NCBI GenBank assembly: GCA_009995425.1
Contig: JAACPN010000004.1
Span: forward strand, 1 to 64,000
Source: Legionella sp.
GTDB taxonomy: Bacteria; Pseudomonadota; Gammaproteobacteria; Legionellales; Legionellaceae
Direction: 5' to 3'
DNA: 64,000 nucleotides
A model generated the notes under the pieces. That model had not been told where the DNA came from, did not search any database, and saw nothing but the letters and a program-made list of their open reading frames with translations. Shown piece after piece: positions 37,743 to 46,259 of this stretch. The position numbers and the translations under genes were made by a program. Positions within the stretch are counted from its first letter, which is position 1, and each line of letters begins with the position of its first letter.

Positions 37743-37825
37743 CTTAAATATATGGGGTCAGATCTGGCCCCATTTTATGCTGAAAAAGTGTTTAAAAAAG
37801 TGTTTAAAAGACCTATATATTTAAG
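37743..37825. repeat. MITE-like 83-bp element with 11-bp terminal inverted repeats
   Basis: CTTAAATATAT (37743-37753) and ATATATTTAAG (37815-37825) are perfect inverted repeats. The interior holds the palindrome at 37752-37773 and a direct repeat of AAAAAGTGTTTAAAA-like units (37784-37808). No target-site duplication was identified with certainty. It lies between mdh and a truncated sensor gene. Confidence 0.4.
37752..37773 (+). terminator. GC-rich palindrome followed by T-run after mdh
   Basis: ATGGGGTCAGA and TCTGGCCCCAT pair over 11 bp with one G-T wobble, followed by TTT. Placed 22 bases after the mdh stop, it can act as the rho-independent terminator. The GGGGTCAGATCTGnCCCC core also resembles the REP/MITE-type palindromes scattered in many proteobacterial genomes. 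Confidence 0.55.
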
Positions 37826-37863
37826 ATAAGCAAATAAGCCATCATGATCGCAAGGAGCGGAAA

Positions 37864-38523
37864 ATGAAAGTGCGCGTAAGAAAAAAATTATTGTTTTTAT
37901 CGATAATTATTACGTTTTTTATGATGGTGAATCTAGCCTTATTGACGACTTTGCAGAGTGAAAATAAAACACTCCAAACCGTTCTGATTGATTTTAGAAA
38001 TGTATCCAGAGATCTTTATGAATTGCATCGTTCAATGCTCAATATGACGAACGCTGATCATACCTTTATTATCACAGGAGATATCTCGTTTTTAAAGCAG
38101 TTTATGCAGTCATCCAAAGACTTTAAAGCTAATATTTATTCGCTCAAGCAAAGTGTTATTTCTCTACCTTTGGCCTATAAAATGTTGGAAGAAATCGAAG
38201 TGATATTTTTGAGGTGGTTGGATATATCTTATCCCGATCTTAACGATGATCAAAAAACCTTGGCATCAGCAACCCAAATTCGTGAAGCCTTGAATGAAAG
38301 TGTTCGTATCAAGGCGATAGCTGAAATGACGATATTGCTTGTTCAGATCAAAGAGCGATGGTATGCACATGTTGTTGAAGTTGTGGCTAAAGTGAATAGT
38401 AAAGCTTGGCTTATCGAAGTCAGAAGCATCGCGATGACGCTAGGAGCCGTTATCTTTTTGATTGTATTCTCTTTTTGGATTTCAAGTGGCCTTGTGGTTA
38501 GGCCACCGAAAGCTTCTTCATAA
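37864..38523 (+). CDS. Truncated CHASE3-like sensor protein lacking an output domain
   Basis: 219 residues. N-terminal membrane span (LLFLSIIITFFMMVNLALL), a periplasmic helical domain of about 155 residues with HTFIITGDISFLKQFMQSS (the TGD-x-x-FL motif of CHASE3 domains), and a second span (MTLGAVIFLIVFSFWISSG). Translation then stops after GLVVRPPKASS, just where a HAMP domain normally starts (VVRPL). No HAMP, kinase, GGDEF or chemoreceptor domain follows; prmA begins 11 bases later on the other strand. AAGGAGCGG precedes the ATG. Either a remnant or a stand-alone accessory sensor. Confidence 0.7.
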   Translation: MKVRVRKKLLFLSIIITFFMMVNLALLTTLQSENKTLQTVLIDFRNVSRDLYELHRSMLNMTNADHTFIITGDISFLKQFMQSSKDFKANIYSLKQSVISLPLAYKMLEEIEVIFLRWLDISYPDLNDDQKTLASATQIREALNESVRIKAIAEMTILLVQIKERWYAHVVEVVAKVNSKAWLIEVRSIAMTLGAVIFLIVFSFWISSGLVVRPPKASS

Positions 38524-38534
38524 TGGGTAGGGTG

Positions 38535-39404
38535 TTACGTTTTTTGAAACAAAACTAACGCCCATTCACCTTGAGTATGTGTATCAAGATGTGACCACTC
38601 GGGTGATAGGTACGTTTGGATGAGTTGCTCTACTTGTGTTGTGAGTACGCCGGATAGCACTAAAATGCCTTGGTGGTTGAGCAGTGTTTGAAAGCGGGAT
38701 TCGAGTGTTAATAGTGGCGCAAGTAAAATATTCGCGAGCAGTATATCCACGGGTTGTGTGAGTTTTTCTGGTCTTGATAGTGTTAATTTTTCATGAGGTA
38801 TGTGATTTTTTTCGGCATTATTTTGCGTTGCGATTAACGCTTGTTCGTCGAGATCAACGGCGTCCACATGATGTGCACCCAGTTTTAAGGCTGCAAGCGC
38901 TAAAATACCGGAGCCACATCCGTAATCAATCACGGTTTTAGCTTCAAGATCTGCGTGTGCCAGCCAGGTGAGACAGAGGGCTGTGGTGGGGTGGGTGCCT
39001 GTACCAAATGCTAAACCTGGATCGAGCATGAGGTTAATGGCATCAGCCTGAGGGGGTGTGTGCCATGAGGGGCATACCCATAAGCGTTCACCAAACGGCT
39101 GAGGCTTTATATCGTCAAGACATGTTCGTACCCAATCTTGCTCGGGGATATCGTGTATTGTATGGGTGAGCTCGGGATAGTCGGAAGCGATGGCGCTCCA
39201 AGCAGCTTGTGCATCGCTCGCATCAGAAAAAAGTGCTTGAATAATCGATGTCGGCCAAAGAGGGGTTTCGCCTGGGCCTGGTTCAAGAATGGGATCATCA
39301 TGTTGATCGACGACGGTTACTGATAAAGCGCCTTGGTCTTCAAGGCGCTCACTGATACGTTCAACGTCATAAGACGTGCAAGGTTTTATATGGAGTTCAA
39401 ACAC
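38535..39404 (-). CDS. prmA: Ribosomal protein L11 methyltransferase
   Basis: SAM-dependent trimethylation of ribosomal protein L11. 289 residues: an N-terminal L11-binding domain, then the methyltransferase fold with LMLDPGLAFGTGTHPTT, VIDYGCGSGILALAALKLGA (SAM motif I) and ILLANILLAPL (the NPPY-like motif). GTG start with AGGA 7 bases upstream. Last gene of aroQ-accB-accC-prmA, the standard gammaproteobacterial order. Confidence 0.95.
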   Translation of the reverse strand: MFELHIKPCTSYDVERISERLEDQGALSVTVVDQHDDPILEPGPGETPLWPTSIIQALFSDASDAQAAWSAIASDYPELTHTIHDIPEQDWVRTCLDDIKPQPFGERLWVCPSWHTPPQADAINLMLDPGLAFGTGTHPTTALCLTWLAHADLEAKTVIDYGCGSGILALAALKLGAHHVDAVDLDEQALIATQNNAEKNHIPHEKLTLSRPEKLTQPVDILLANILLAPLLTLESRFQTLLNHQGILVLSGVLTTQVEQLIQTYLSPEWSHLDTHTQGEWALVLFQKT

Positions 39405-39425
39405 CGTATGATCCTGTTTTAAGCT

Positions 39426-40766
39426 TTAATTTTTAAGCAATTGCTCAAGATAATGAATATTCGTTTGTCCTTGAATAAAGCCTTTGTCGTTTAAAAGCCG
39501 TCGATGCAAGTCAAGGTTGGTACGAATGCCATCGATAATGATTTCATCCAGTGCACCACGCAAACGAGCACAAGCTTCTTCACGTGTTTTTCCATAACTG
39601 ATGAGTTTTCCTACCATGGAATCATAGTGCGGCGGCACAGTGTAGCTGCTATAAAGATGAGAATCAAAACGAATGCCGGGGCCACCAGGTTGATGCAAAT
39701 GGTCAATTTTTCCAGGTGATGGCATAAAAGTTTTCGAATCTTCCGCATTAATACGGCACTCAATGGCATGGCCTTGAATTTTAATATCATCTTGCGTATA
39801 GCCGAGTGGTAGATCGCTTGCGATTCTGATTTGCTCTTTGATGAGATCAACACCCGTAATTAATTCTGTGACTGGATGCTCAACTTGGATACGTGTGTTC
39901 ATTTCGATGAAATAAAAACAACCGTTTTCGTATAAAAATTCAAACGTACCTGCACCACGGTAATTGAGTTTTTTACACGCATCCACCACGCACGCGCCCA
40001 TTTTTTCACGTAACTCAGGTGTGATGCCGGGTGCAGGTGCTTCTTCAATAACTTTTTGATGACGACGTTGCATCGAGCAATCTCGTTCACCTAAGTGTAT
40101 GGCTTCACCGCGACCATCCCCTAAGACTTGGAATTCAATATGGCGAGGGTTTTCTAAAAATTTTTCCATGTACACAATAGGATTATTAAACGCAGCTTTC
40201 GCTTCACTTTGTGTTAATGCAATGGCGTTGAGGAGGTTTGATTCACTGTGAACCACACGCATACCGCGGCCACCACCGCCACCCGCGGCTTTAATAATCA
40301 CCGGGTAGCCAATGTCGCGGCCGAGCTGTAAATTGCGCGCATCGTCTTGGGTTAATGGGCCGTCTGAGCCAGGAACACACGGAACACCCGCTTCTTTCAT
40401 CGCCTGAATGGCCGATACTTTATCGCCCATGATGCGAATGGTCTCTGCGCGTGGACCAATAAAACGAAAACCACTTTGCTCAACAATTTCAGCAAAATCA
40501 GCATTTTCAGATAAAAAGCCATAGCCTGGATGAATAGCAACCGCATCGGTAATTTCTGCTGCTGAAATAATGGCAGGGATATTTAAATAGCTTTTTTGTG
40601 AAGCTGCAGGGCCGATGCATACGGTTTCGTCTGCCAGACGTACGTGAAGCAGATCTTTATCGGCTTCTGAGTGAACCGCTACGGTTTGGATCCCCATTTC
40701 TTTGCAAGCACGCAAAATACGTAGTGCAATTTCACCACGGTTTGCGATTAAAATTTTACTTAGCAT
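39426..40766 (-). CDS. accC: Acetyl-CoA carboxylase, biotin carboxylase subunit
   Basis: Carboxylates the biotin on AccB using ATP and bicarbonate, the first step of fatty acid synthesis. 446 residues: [35 protein letters not shown], the ATP-grasp loop [40 protein letters not shown] (split over residues 272-300) and the C-terminal domain. Twelve bases downstream of accB. Confidence 0.97.
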   Translation of the reverse strand: MLSKILIANRGEIALRILRACKEMGIQTVAVHSEADKDLLHVRLADETVCIGPAASQKSYLNIPAIISAAEITDAVAIHPGYGFLSENADFAEIVEQSGFRFIGPRAETIRIMGDKVSAIQAMKEAGVPCVPGSDGPLTQDDARNLQLGRDIGYPVIIKAAGGGGGRGMRVVHSESNLLNAIALTQSEAKAAFNNPIVYMEKFLENPRHIEFQVLGDGRGEAIHLGERDCSMQRRHQKVIEEAPAPGITPELREKMGACVVDACKKLNYRGAGTFEFLYENGCFYFIEMNTRIQVEHPVTELITGVDLIKEQIRIASDLPLGYTQDDIKIQGHAIECRINAEDSKTFMPSPGKIDHLHQPGGPGIRFDSHLYSSYTVPPHYDSMVGKLISYGKTREEACARLRGALDEIIIDGIRTNLDLHRRLLNDKGFIQGQTNIHYLEQLLKN

Positions 40767-40778
40767 GTGTTGTTCTCC

Positions 40779-41231
40779 CTACTCAATGATGAAGAGTCGA
40801 TCGCCGTATTCGATTGGATCTCCGTTCTTGAATAAGATAGCTTTAATCACACCACTGCGATCCGCTTCAACTTCATTGAACATTTTCATGGCTTCGATAA
40901 TACATAACGTATCACCGACAGAAACGGATTGGCCGATGCTCGCAAACGGCGGTTTTTCAGGGGAAGACGCGGCATAAAACGTTCCTACCATGGGTGATAA
41001 GACAGCATGACCGCTGGGCACAGAAGATGATTGCGCGGGTTCACTTGGTGTTACAGCCGTTGATTCAGCATGATGTTGAACAGGCGCAATGATGTGTTGA
41101 GTATGCTGAGGTGCACTTGTGCTTAAATGTCGTGTAAGACGAAGCGATTCTTCACCTTCTTTAATCTCGATTTCTGAAATGCCGGTTTCGTTTAAAAGTT
41201 CAATCAGTTTTTTTATTTTACGAATATCCAT
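40779..41231 (-). CDS. accB: Acetyl-CoA carboxylase, biotin carboxyl carrier protein
   Basis: 150 residues. N-terminal helical segment MDIRKIKKLIELLNETGISEIEI, an Ala/Pro/Ser/His-rich linker (about 38-70), and the C-terminal biotinyl domain with IIEAMKMFNEV, whose Lys carries biotin, and the thumb SPEKPPFASIGQSVSVGD. Cotranscribed with accC. Confidence 0.96.
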   Translation of the reverse strand: MDIRKIKKLIELLNETGISEIEIKEGEESLRLTRHLSTSAPQHTQHIIAPVQHHAESTAVTPSEPAQSSSVPSGHAVLSPMVGTFYAASSPEKPPFASIGQSVSVGDTLCIIEAMKMFNEVEADRSGVIKAILFKNGDPIEYGDRLFIIE

Positions 41232-41256
41232 GATGAATGATTCTCACTCTGTTAAT

Positions 41257-41694
41257 TTATGTTAATTGATGAATAATAGCATCTAAAGCTAACACATAGC
41301 CGTAGGTGCCAAGGCCTGAAATCACACCGCGCGCAATATCCGAAAAATAGGATGTATGGCGAAATGTTTCTCGTGATAACGGGTTGCTGATATGCACTTC
41401 AATAAAAGGAATATTCACAGCGAGCATGGCATCGCGAAGCGCAATGCTTGTATGCGTTAAAGCTGCTGGATTCAAAATAACAAAATCGATGTTGTCACGA
41501 TGTGCCTGATGCATGGCCTCAATCATGGCTGCTTCTGCTTGATGTTGTTGAAAATCAACGGTAAGATCATGCGCTTTGGCTTGGGTGATGAGCTGTTTGT
41601 TTAAGTCATCTAAGGTTTGTTTGCCATAATGCTCCGGCTCACGCAAACCAAGTAAATTAAGATTAGGGCCATTCAGAATAAGAATTCTTCGCAC
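41257..41694 (-). CDS. aroQ: Type II 3-dehydroquinate dehydratase
   Basis: Dehydrates 3-dehydroquinate in the shikimate pathway. 145 residues from GTG 41694, which gives the family start (M)[57 protein letters not shown] and [19 protein letters not shown] hold the catalytic Tyr, Arg and His. The open frame runs to 41760 but the extra 22 residues are not family-like. First gene of the aroQ-accB-accC-prmA operon. Confidence 0.94.
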   Translation of the reverse strand: MRRILILNGPNLNLLGLREPEHYGKQTLDDLNKQLITQAKAHDLTVDFQQHQAEAAMIEAMHQAHRDNIDFVILNPAALTHTSIALRDAMLAVNIPFIEVHISNPLSRETFRHTSYFSDIARGVISGLGTYGYVLALDAIIHQLT

Positions 41695-41822
41695 AAACGT
41701 ACACTTTTCAATCAATAAAAACGTATTATGACAGAATATCTTGTTATTGTCTAGATGCAAGAAGATAGCAGCATGTTAGCAGTAGATTCCAGCTAAGTTA
41801 TGACTTTTTCCATAAGCTTAAC

Positions 41823-41856
41823 CGGGTCATAACGCATGTCCACACGTCATGACCCG
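41823..41856 (-). terminator. Stem-loop just downstream of fbaB
   Basis: CGGGTCAT (41823-41830) and ATGACCCG (41849-41856) pair perfectly, and the stem can extend inward by ACG/CGT after one mismatch. It begins 7 bases after the fbaB stop. No T-run follows on the minus strand, so it may protect or attenuate rather than terminate. Confidence 0.4.
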
Positions 41857-41862
41857 TAAGTG

Positions 41863-42864
41863 CTATGCTTGGTAGATACCCAACGCTGCCTCGCTATTTG
41901 CTTTGGCATGTTTAAGTAATGCAGCTTGAGCTGCAGGAATATTTGAAGCTTCGCCACCCCAGGCCGCAAGGCATGCTTCTTGAAGTGCTCGTCCGTAAGA
42001 GAAGCTCAGCATCCAGGGTTGATCGCCAAAATTATTGATGGCGTTCAAATGCAGGGTCGATTGCTCGGGTGTCTGACCACCGGATAGAAAATTAATGCAA
42101 GGCACGGCTGCAGGCACTTGGTTTCGAAAAACGCTTAACGTGTATTCCGCGATTTCTTCAGGTGCACTGAACGGGGTGAAATCTTTACCGGATGTGATCA
42201 TGCTGGGTTTTAAAATAATACATTCAAGGGCGACTTGATGAAGAAATAAAGCATGAAATACTTCATGTAACACCAATTCGCTTGCTTCTGCGCATTGCTC
42301 AATGCTGTGATCGCCATCCATTAAAATTTCAGGCTCAACAATCGGCACAATGCCAACGTTTTGGCAGGCTGCTGCATAGCGAGCAAGGTTCTCCGCACCT
42401 GTTTTAATCGCGATAAGGCTAGGAGTAAAATCTGATATGCGATAAACATTACGCCATTTTGCAAATTTTGCCCCTTGGCGTTTAAATTCAAGTAAGCGTG
42501 CTTCGAGACCATCAAGACCTTCAGTCGTCTTTTCGCCTTCTGTGTTCGCAAGATCGACCAGCCCTTGGTCAACTTTGATGCCAGGAAGGATCCCTTGTTG
42601 TGCAAACATTTCTGGCACTGAAACACCGTCGTTGTTTTTATGGCCAAATGTTTCGGCAAATAAAATAACACCGCTGATGTAGGCATCCAGATCCGGTGTT
42701 GTTGCAAGCAGTAAGCGATAATTGCGACGGTTATTTTCGGTATTTTCTACACCGATGCTGTCAAAACGTTTTCCAATGGTACCGTTGCTCTCATCAGCAG
42801 CGAGTAAGCCTTTTCCAGCTTGGGATAAATGCTCAATGGTGCTTAATAATTCATCATGATGCAT
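41863..42864 (-). CDS. Fructose-bisphosphate aldolase, class I (eukaryote-type)
   Basis: Cleaves fructose-1,6-bisphosphate through a Schiff base, metal-free. 333 residues of the animal/plant-type class I group: GKGLLAADESNGTIGKRF, AETFGHKN, GAKFAKWRNVYRI, PIVEPEILMDGDH, and CIILKPSMI with the Schiff-base lysine (Lys219). NFLSGGQTPEQSTLHLNAIN and WMLSFSYGRALQ form the phosphate site. This class is less usual in gammaproteobacteria than class II. Standalone gene. Confidence 0.94.
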   Translation of the reverse strand: MHHDELLSTIEHLSQAGKGLLAADESNGTIGKRFDSIGVENTENNRRNYRLLLATTPDLDAYISGVILFAETFGHKNNDGVSVPEMFAQQGILPGIKVDQGLVDLANTEGEKTTEGLDGLEARLLEFKRQGAKFAKWRNVYRISDFTPSLIAIKTGAENLARYAAACQNVGIVPIVEPEILMDGDHSIEQCAEASELVLHEVFHALFLHQVALECIILKPSMITSGKDFTPFSAPEEIAEYTLSVFRNQVPAAVPCINFLSGGQTPEQSTLHLNAINNFGDQPWMLSFSYGRALQEACLAAWGGEASNIPAAQAALLKHAKANSEAALGIYQA

Positions 42865-42899
42865 GATATGTGTTACTCCTTAACAAAATAATATAAATG

Positions 42900-43628
42900 C
42901 TAGCGAGAAATATATTTTTCACGCACGATACGCTGTACGCTAAACCCGCGATCTTTGAGCTGTGAAAATGCATTGTCTACCATACCAGGATTTCCACATA
43001 AGTAAACTAAGTCTTCTTCTGGATTCGGGTGCAGCGTATCAAAGGCTGTTTGAACATAGCCAGCATGCTCGTATCCACCTAATTGCGATGCATCTTCACG
43101 GCTTAACTGCGCCCGGTACGTTGCGCGAGGGGAGGCTTTAGCCCAGGCAATAAATTCTTCATGATATAAAATATCCGCACGGGTTTGCACGCCTTGCAAG
43201 ATAACAACGTGCAGCTCAGGATCACGTGCTAAGCGCTGCGTAAGTTCAGGTAGCATGGCACGATAAGGTGTGATACCTGTGCTTGTGGCGAGGAATATAT
43301 AACGTTTAGGATTCTCGTCTTTTAGAAGTAGACGACCGAATGGACCGGTGGTTTTTAGCGTATCGCCAGGCTTTAGATTAAATAGTACTTCTGTACCCGG
43401 GCCATGTTCTACAAAACCTGCAGCAAGTTCAATCTGACCGTTGGCACGTGGTGCATTCGCAATGCTGTAGCTGCGACGCAATGTTTTTTCATCGTGCTCA
43501 AGATGAAATGTAATAAAATGTCCTGGTGTGTATTCAAAAGGCGTGGCGGGGTTAAAGACAAAATGTTTTACTTGTGGAGAGAGCATGTAAGCCTCTTCCA
43601 AGGTGATGTCAAAGGTGTTAGCCTGCAT
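42900..43628 (-). CDS. Ferredoxin--NADP+ reductase-like flavoprotein
   Basis: About 242 residues. FAD-binding beta-barrel with LRRSYSIAN (the R-x-Y-S motif) and GPFGRLLL; NAD(P)-binding domain with ATSTGITPYRAML and YLCGNPGMVDNAF. No plant-type ferredoxin domain is attached, so it is a simple reductase of the Fpr family passing electrons between NAD(P)H and ferredoxin or flavodoxin. ATG 43628 is favoured; GTG 43673 would add 15 residues. No clear ribosome site at either. Confidence 0.82.
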   Translation of the reverse strand: MQANTFDITLEEAYMLSPQVKHFVFNPATPFEYTPGHFITFHLEHDEKTLRRSYSIANAPRANGQIELAAGFVEHGPGTEVLFNLKPGDTLKTTGPFGRLLLKDENPKRYIFLATSTGITPYRAMLPELTQRLARDPELHVVILQGVQTRADILYHEEFIAWAKASPRATYRAQLSREDASQLGGYEHAGYVQTAFDTLHPNPEEDLVYLCGNPGMVDNAFSQLKDRGFSVQRIVREKYISR

Positions 43629-43700
43629 AATAGGTGCTTTTTTGATAAATGGTGGAAGTGCTTCAATATGCACTAAAAACCATCAAATTGCAAGTGATCG

Positions 43701-43732
43701 AGATGATAGATTTAGATAATAGATGATAGATT
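43701..43732 (+). repeat. 12-bp direct repeat across the icmC-like start codon
   Basis: AGATGATAGATT occurs at 43701-43712 and 43721-43732, period 20. The second copy contains the start ATG at 43723. The first copy contains an ATG (43703) opening a 7-codon frame whose TGA overlaps the gene start as ATGA, so a coupled leader peptide is possible, though a recent duplication is the simpler reading. Confidence 0.4.
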
Positions 43733-44262
43733 ATATTGATATACTCAAAAATCTTCGTGAATCGTTAGCGCCCATACAAATGATGTTGACGGGGCTTGCG
43801 TATGTGCTAGGCTTTGCTCTGATGTTGATTGCGTTCACGAAATTTCGAAAAATCGCGAATGCAGGGCATCAATCATCTTCTCAAGAAAAGCTTTTTGTCC
43901 CCGTAACGTATATGGGTATAGGGGTTGGGCTTATTTTTCTGCCTTCGTCGTTTTCTGTTTTAGCAAATACATTTTTTGGCGCGGCTAATGTGCTTGCGTA
44001 TTCAGCGCCGAATGATTACACCGAGCTATCCATTATGACATTTTTTATTCAAACAGCCGGAGTGTTATGGTTTATTCGGGGCTCTATTCTACTTGCGCAT
44101 GCAAGTGAGCCTGGCGTTCAACATGGCTCTAAAGGTTTGACGTTTATTTTTGCGGGTATTCTGGCGATGAATTTTGAAGCGACGTTTGAGGCGCTTAACG
44201 CGATGTTGGATTATTTTTTCTCGGTCATGGCTTCAGTTAAAGACAGCATTAACCATTGGTAG
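43723..44262 (+). CDS. IcmC/DotE (DotV)-like type IVB secretion membrane protein
   Basis: 179 residues with four hydrophobic segments (about 16-38, 64-88, 103-127, 143-168). MLTGLAYVLGFALMLIAFTKFRK, then GVGLIFLPSSFSVLANTFFG, then WFIRGSILLAHASEPGVQHGSKGLTFIFAGILAMNF (split over residues 120-155) is the pattern of the IcmC/IcmD/DotV family of the Dot/Icm secretion system of Legionella and Coxiella. No other dot/icm gene is adjacent; in Legionella some icm genes also lie apart. Overlaps the convergent DUF3579 gene by 14 bases. Confidence 0.72.
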   Translation: MIDYIDILKNLRESLAPIQMMLTGLAYVLGFALMLIAFTKFRKIANAGHQSSSQEKLFVPVTYMGIGVGLIFLPSSFSVLANTFFGAANVLAYSAPNDYTELSIMTFFIQTAGVLWFIRGSILLAHASEPGVQHGSKGLTFIFAGILAMNFEATFEALNAMLDYFFSVMASVKDSINHW

Positions 44263-44581
44263 TGGTAGGTGGTTCGTCTTCTTCATCGCAAATGTTTAAG
44301 TTATTGGCTTTAGCAAAGTCTAAAATAGACTGGTACATATGGGGGCTTGATTCTTTAAGTTTTGGATCGAGTAAGACGCATTTATAGCCGTCATGATTAA
44401 TGCTGGGCTGCAACATGGGTGAATAATGAATGCGGCTATTTTTAAAGCTCGCAAGCGCACCGCTCATACGTTCAGCCCAATCACTGGGGCGGAATGTTTC
44501 GCCTTCGGCCGTTACGCCTTTGATGACGATGGTTTTTCTGTTATCGCCCTTATTGTTTTTGTCATCTATTGGCTTGGTCAT
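44249..44581 (-). CDS. DUF3579 domain protein
   Basis: 110 residues. TAEGETFRPSDWAERMSGALASF, then IHYSPMLQPSINHDGYKCVLLDPKL and YQSILDFAKANNLNI, match the small soluble DUF3579 family of beta- and gammaproteobacteria, whose function is unknown. ATG 44581 is preferred over GTG 44590. Acidic C-terminus (DEEDEPP). Convergent with the icmC-like gene. Confidence 0.8.
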   Translation of the reverse strand: MTKPIDDKNNKGDNRKTIVIKGVTAEGETFRPSDWAERMSGALASFKNSRIHYSPMLQPSINHDGYKCVLLDPKLKESSPHMYQSILDFAKANNLNICDEEDEPPTTTNG

Positions 44582-44722
44582 AGCAATCACAGGATAGTGT
44601 CAGTGTGTCGAGTATTATAGCACCGTATCGTTCATCTTATCATGTGCTCCATGGTCACGTCATTATGTGTTGTGGTAGAATTCATAACAATTGATTGATT
44701 GAACGTCACCGAGGTATTTATC

Positions 44723-45487
44723 ATGAAACAAAAGTACAGCCGTAATGGCATTTATTTATTACCTAATTTATTTACAACTGCAAGTTTGTTTTCTGCCTTT
44801 TATTCTATTATTGCATCGTTAAAAGGGCAATATGACACCGCCGTTATGGCTATTTTTGTAGGTATGGTGATGGATGCGTTGGATGGCCGTATTGCGCGCA
44901 TGACCAATACACAAACGAATTTTGGTGCCGAGTACGACAGTTTATCGGATATGGTGACGTTTGGTGTGGCGCCTTCGGTATTACTGTATAGCTGGACACT
45001 GGAGCGATTGGGTAAAATAGGTTGGCTTGCCGCGTTTATTTATACCGCGGCGGTCGCCTTGAGGCTCGCACGCTTTAATACCCAACTCGAAACGGCTGAT
45101 AAATGTTATTTTCAAGGTTTAGCATGTCCTGCTGCGGCAGCTGTTGTGGCATCGTTTGTATGGGTGTGTAATTCGGGCCGTGGTGCAGGGCTTTGGACCG
45201 GTGGTCTTGCGATAGGGTTTTTATTATCGGTCGCGGCACTTATGGTCAGTAACGTGCGTTATTATAGTTTTAAAGAATTTGATCTCAAAGGTAAAGTTCC
45301 GTTTTTACATGTGCTGATGATTGTATTGATGTTTGCAGCGATTGCGATTTCACCGGCGATTATGTTGTTTATGACATCGTTGGGTTATGCGCTTTCAGGA
45401 CCATTGTATACGTTATTAGGCTTGAAAAAAGCACGCGTCAAGCGTCGAAGTCTTGCACCCAAAAAGCGATCGCGTTTGTCTAAGTAA
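44723..45487 (+). CDS. pssA: CDP-diacylglycerol--serine O-phosphatidyltransferase
   Basis: Makes phosphatidylserine, precursor of phosphatidylethanolamine. 254 residues, multi-spanning. CDP-alcohol phosphotransferase motif D-x2-DG-x2-AR-x8-G-x3-D-x3-D is present as DALDGRIARMTNT and NFGAEYDSLSD. Type II (PssA of Bacillus/Legionella type), not the E. coli PLD type. ATG 44723 with GAGG 8 bases upstream. The basic C-terminal tail (KKARVKRRSLAPKKRSRL) probably contacts the membrane. Confidence 0.93.
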   Translation: MKQKYSRNGIYLLPNLFTTASLFSAFYSIIASLKGQYDTAVMAIFVGMVMDALDGRIARMTNTQTNFGAEYDSLSDMVTFGVAPSVLLYSWTLERLGKIGWLAAFIYTAAVALRLARFNTQLETADKCYFQGLACPAAAAVVASFVWVCNSGRGAGLWTGGLAIGFLLSVAALMVSNVRYYSFKEFDLKGKVPFLHVLMIVLMFAAIAISPAIMLFMTSLGYALSGPLYTLLGLKKARVKRRSLAPKKRSRLSK

Positions 45488-45488
45488 A

Positions 45489-45758
45489 TTACTCAGCTTC
45501 ACCGAATCGCTCATGGATGAGCCTGGTGAGTGCTTCCATCATGCTGTCTTCGTCTGGCCCATCTGTTTGTAACGTAAGCTCCGTGTTTTGACTCGCCGCC
45601 AGCATCATCACACCCATGATGCTTTTGCCGTTGACGTTTTGTGAGCCCTTGATGACATTAATTTGGCTTTGAAATCGACCGGCTAATGAGACGAATTTAG
45701 CTGATGCACGTGCGTGCAAGCCTAGTTTATTGATAATTGTAATTTGAATTTCTTTCAT
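45489..45758 (-). CDS. HPr family phosphocarrier protein (HPr/NPr)
   Basis: 89 residues. NKLGLHARASAKFVSLAGRF carries the phosphorylated His (His15 position), and SIMGVMMLAASQNTELTL carries the regulatory-Ser region (GKSIMGVM). It is the phosphocarrier of the sugar or nitrogen PTS. The frame extends to 45914 but only the part from MKEIQITIINKLGLHARAS is HPr. Divergent from hpf; in many gammaproteobacteria hpf and NPr lie in one rpoN-linked cluster, which is rearranged here. Confidence 0.93.
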   Translation of the reverse strand: MKEIQITIINKLGLHARASAKFVSLAGRFQSQINVIKGSQNVNGKSIMGVMMLAASQNTELTLQTDGPDEDSMMEALTRLIHERFGEAE

Positions 45759-45887
45759 GCCGGTCAATTTATCACGCGAGGTTAAGTAAAAGCAAGGATG
45801 ATTGCTAATCAGAAAAAATCCGTTACACTGTAAGTATAAGCAGTAGATTTTAACGGGTTTAATTAATAGCTGTAAGGAGTGTTTATC

Positions 45888-46181
45888 ATGGAAATTAATT
45901 TTACAGGTCATCAAATCGACGTTACGCCAGCATTAAAAGCTTTTACAGAAGAGAAGCTAGGTAAACTGGAACGGCATTTTGATCGCATTAAGGCGATTCA
46001 CGTGACGTTTAATGTAGAAAAACTCCGACAAATTGTTGATGCAACCGTTGATATTGCACGAGGCGATGTGCATGCACGTTCGGAATCAGACAATATGTAT
46101 ACGTCGATTGATGATCTTGTAGGAAAGTTGGATAGGCAATTGATTAAACATAAGGAAAAAATGATGAATCATCGTGAGTGA
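45888..46181 (+). CDS. hpf: Ribosome hibernation-promoting factor, short form
   Basis: 97 residues. MEINFTGHQIDVTPALKAFTEEKLGKLERHFDRI is the start of the HPF/YfiA/RaiA family, and SDNMYTSIDDLVGKLDRQLIKHKEK its end. Binds the 30S decoding site in stationary phase and dimerises or silences ribosomes. ATG 45888 follows AAGGAG by 8 bases. A strong terminator follows 30 bases after the stop. Confidence 0.94.
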   Translation: MEINFTGHQIDVTPALKAFTEEKLGKLERHFDRIKAIHVTFNVEKLRQIVDATVDIARGDVHARSESDNMYTSIDDLVGKLDRQLIKHKEKMMNHRE

Positions 46182-46210
46182 TGCTTTGTTACTCATAGGC
46201 AAACGATGTT

Positions 46211-46248
46211 TAACAAAAAAACCCGCACAATAGCGGGTTTTTTTGTTA
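46211..46248. terminator. Bidirectional rho-independent terminator
   Basis: TAACAAAAAAACCCGC and GCGGGTTTTTTTGTTA are perfect 16-base inverted repeats around a 6-base loop (ACAATA). GC-rich core with flanking A- and T-runs serves both the hpf transcript from the left and the rpmB-rpmG transcript from the right. Confidence 0.9.
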
Positions 46249-46259
46249 AAGAGAAAAAA

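Noticed and set aside
37752..37808. Palindrome and short repeats as a possible CRISPR remnant
   Set aside because: Units are not evenly spaced, there are no spacers and no cas genes anywhere in the window.
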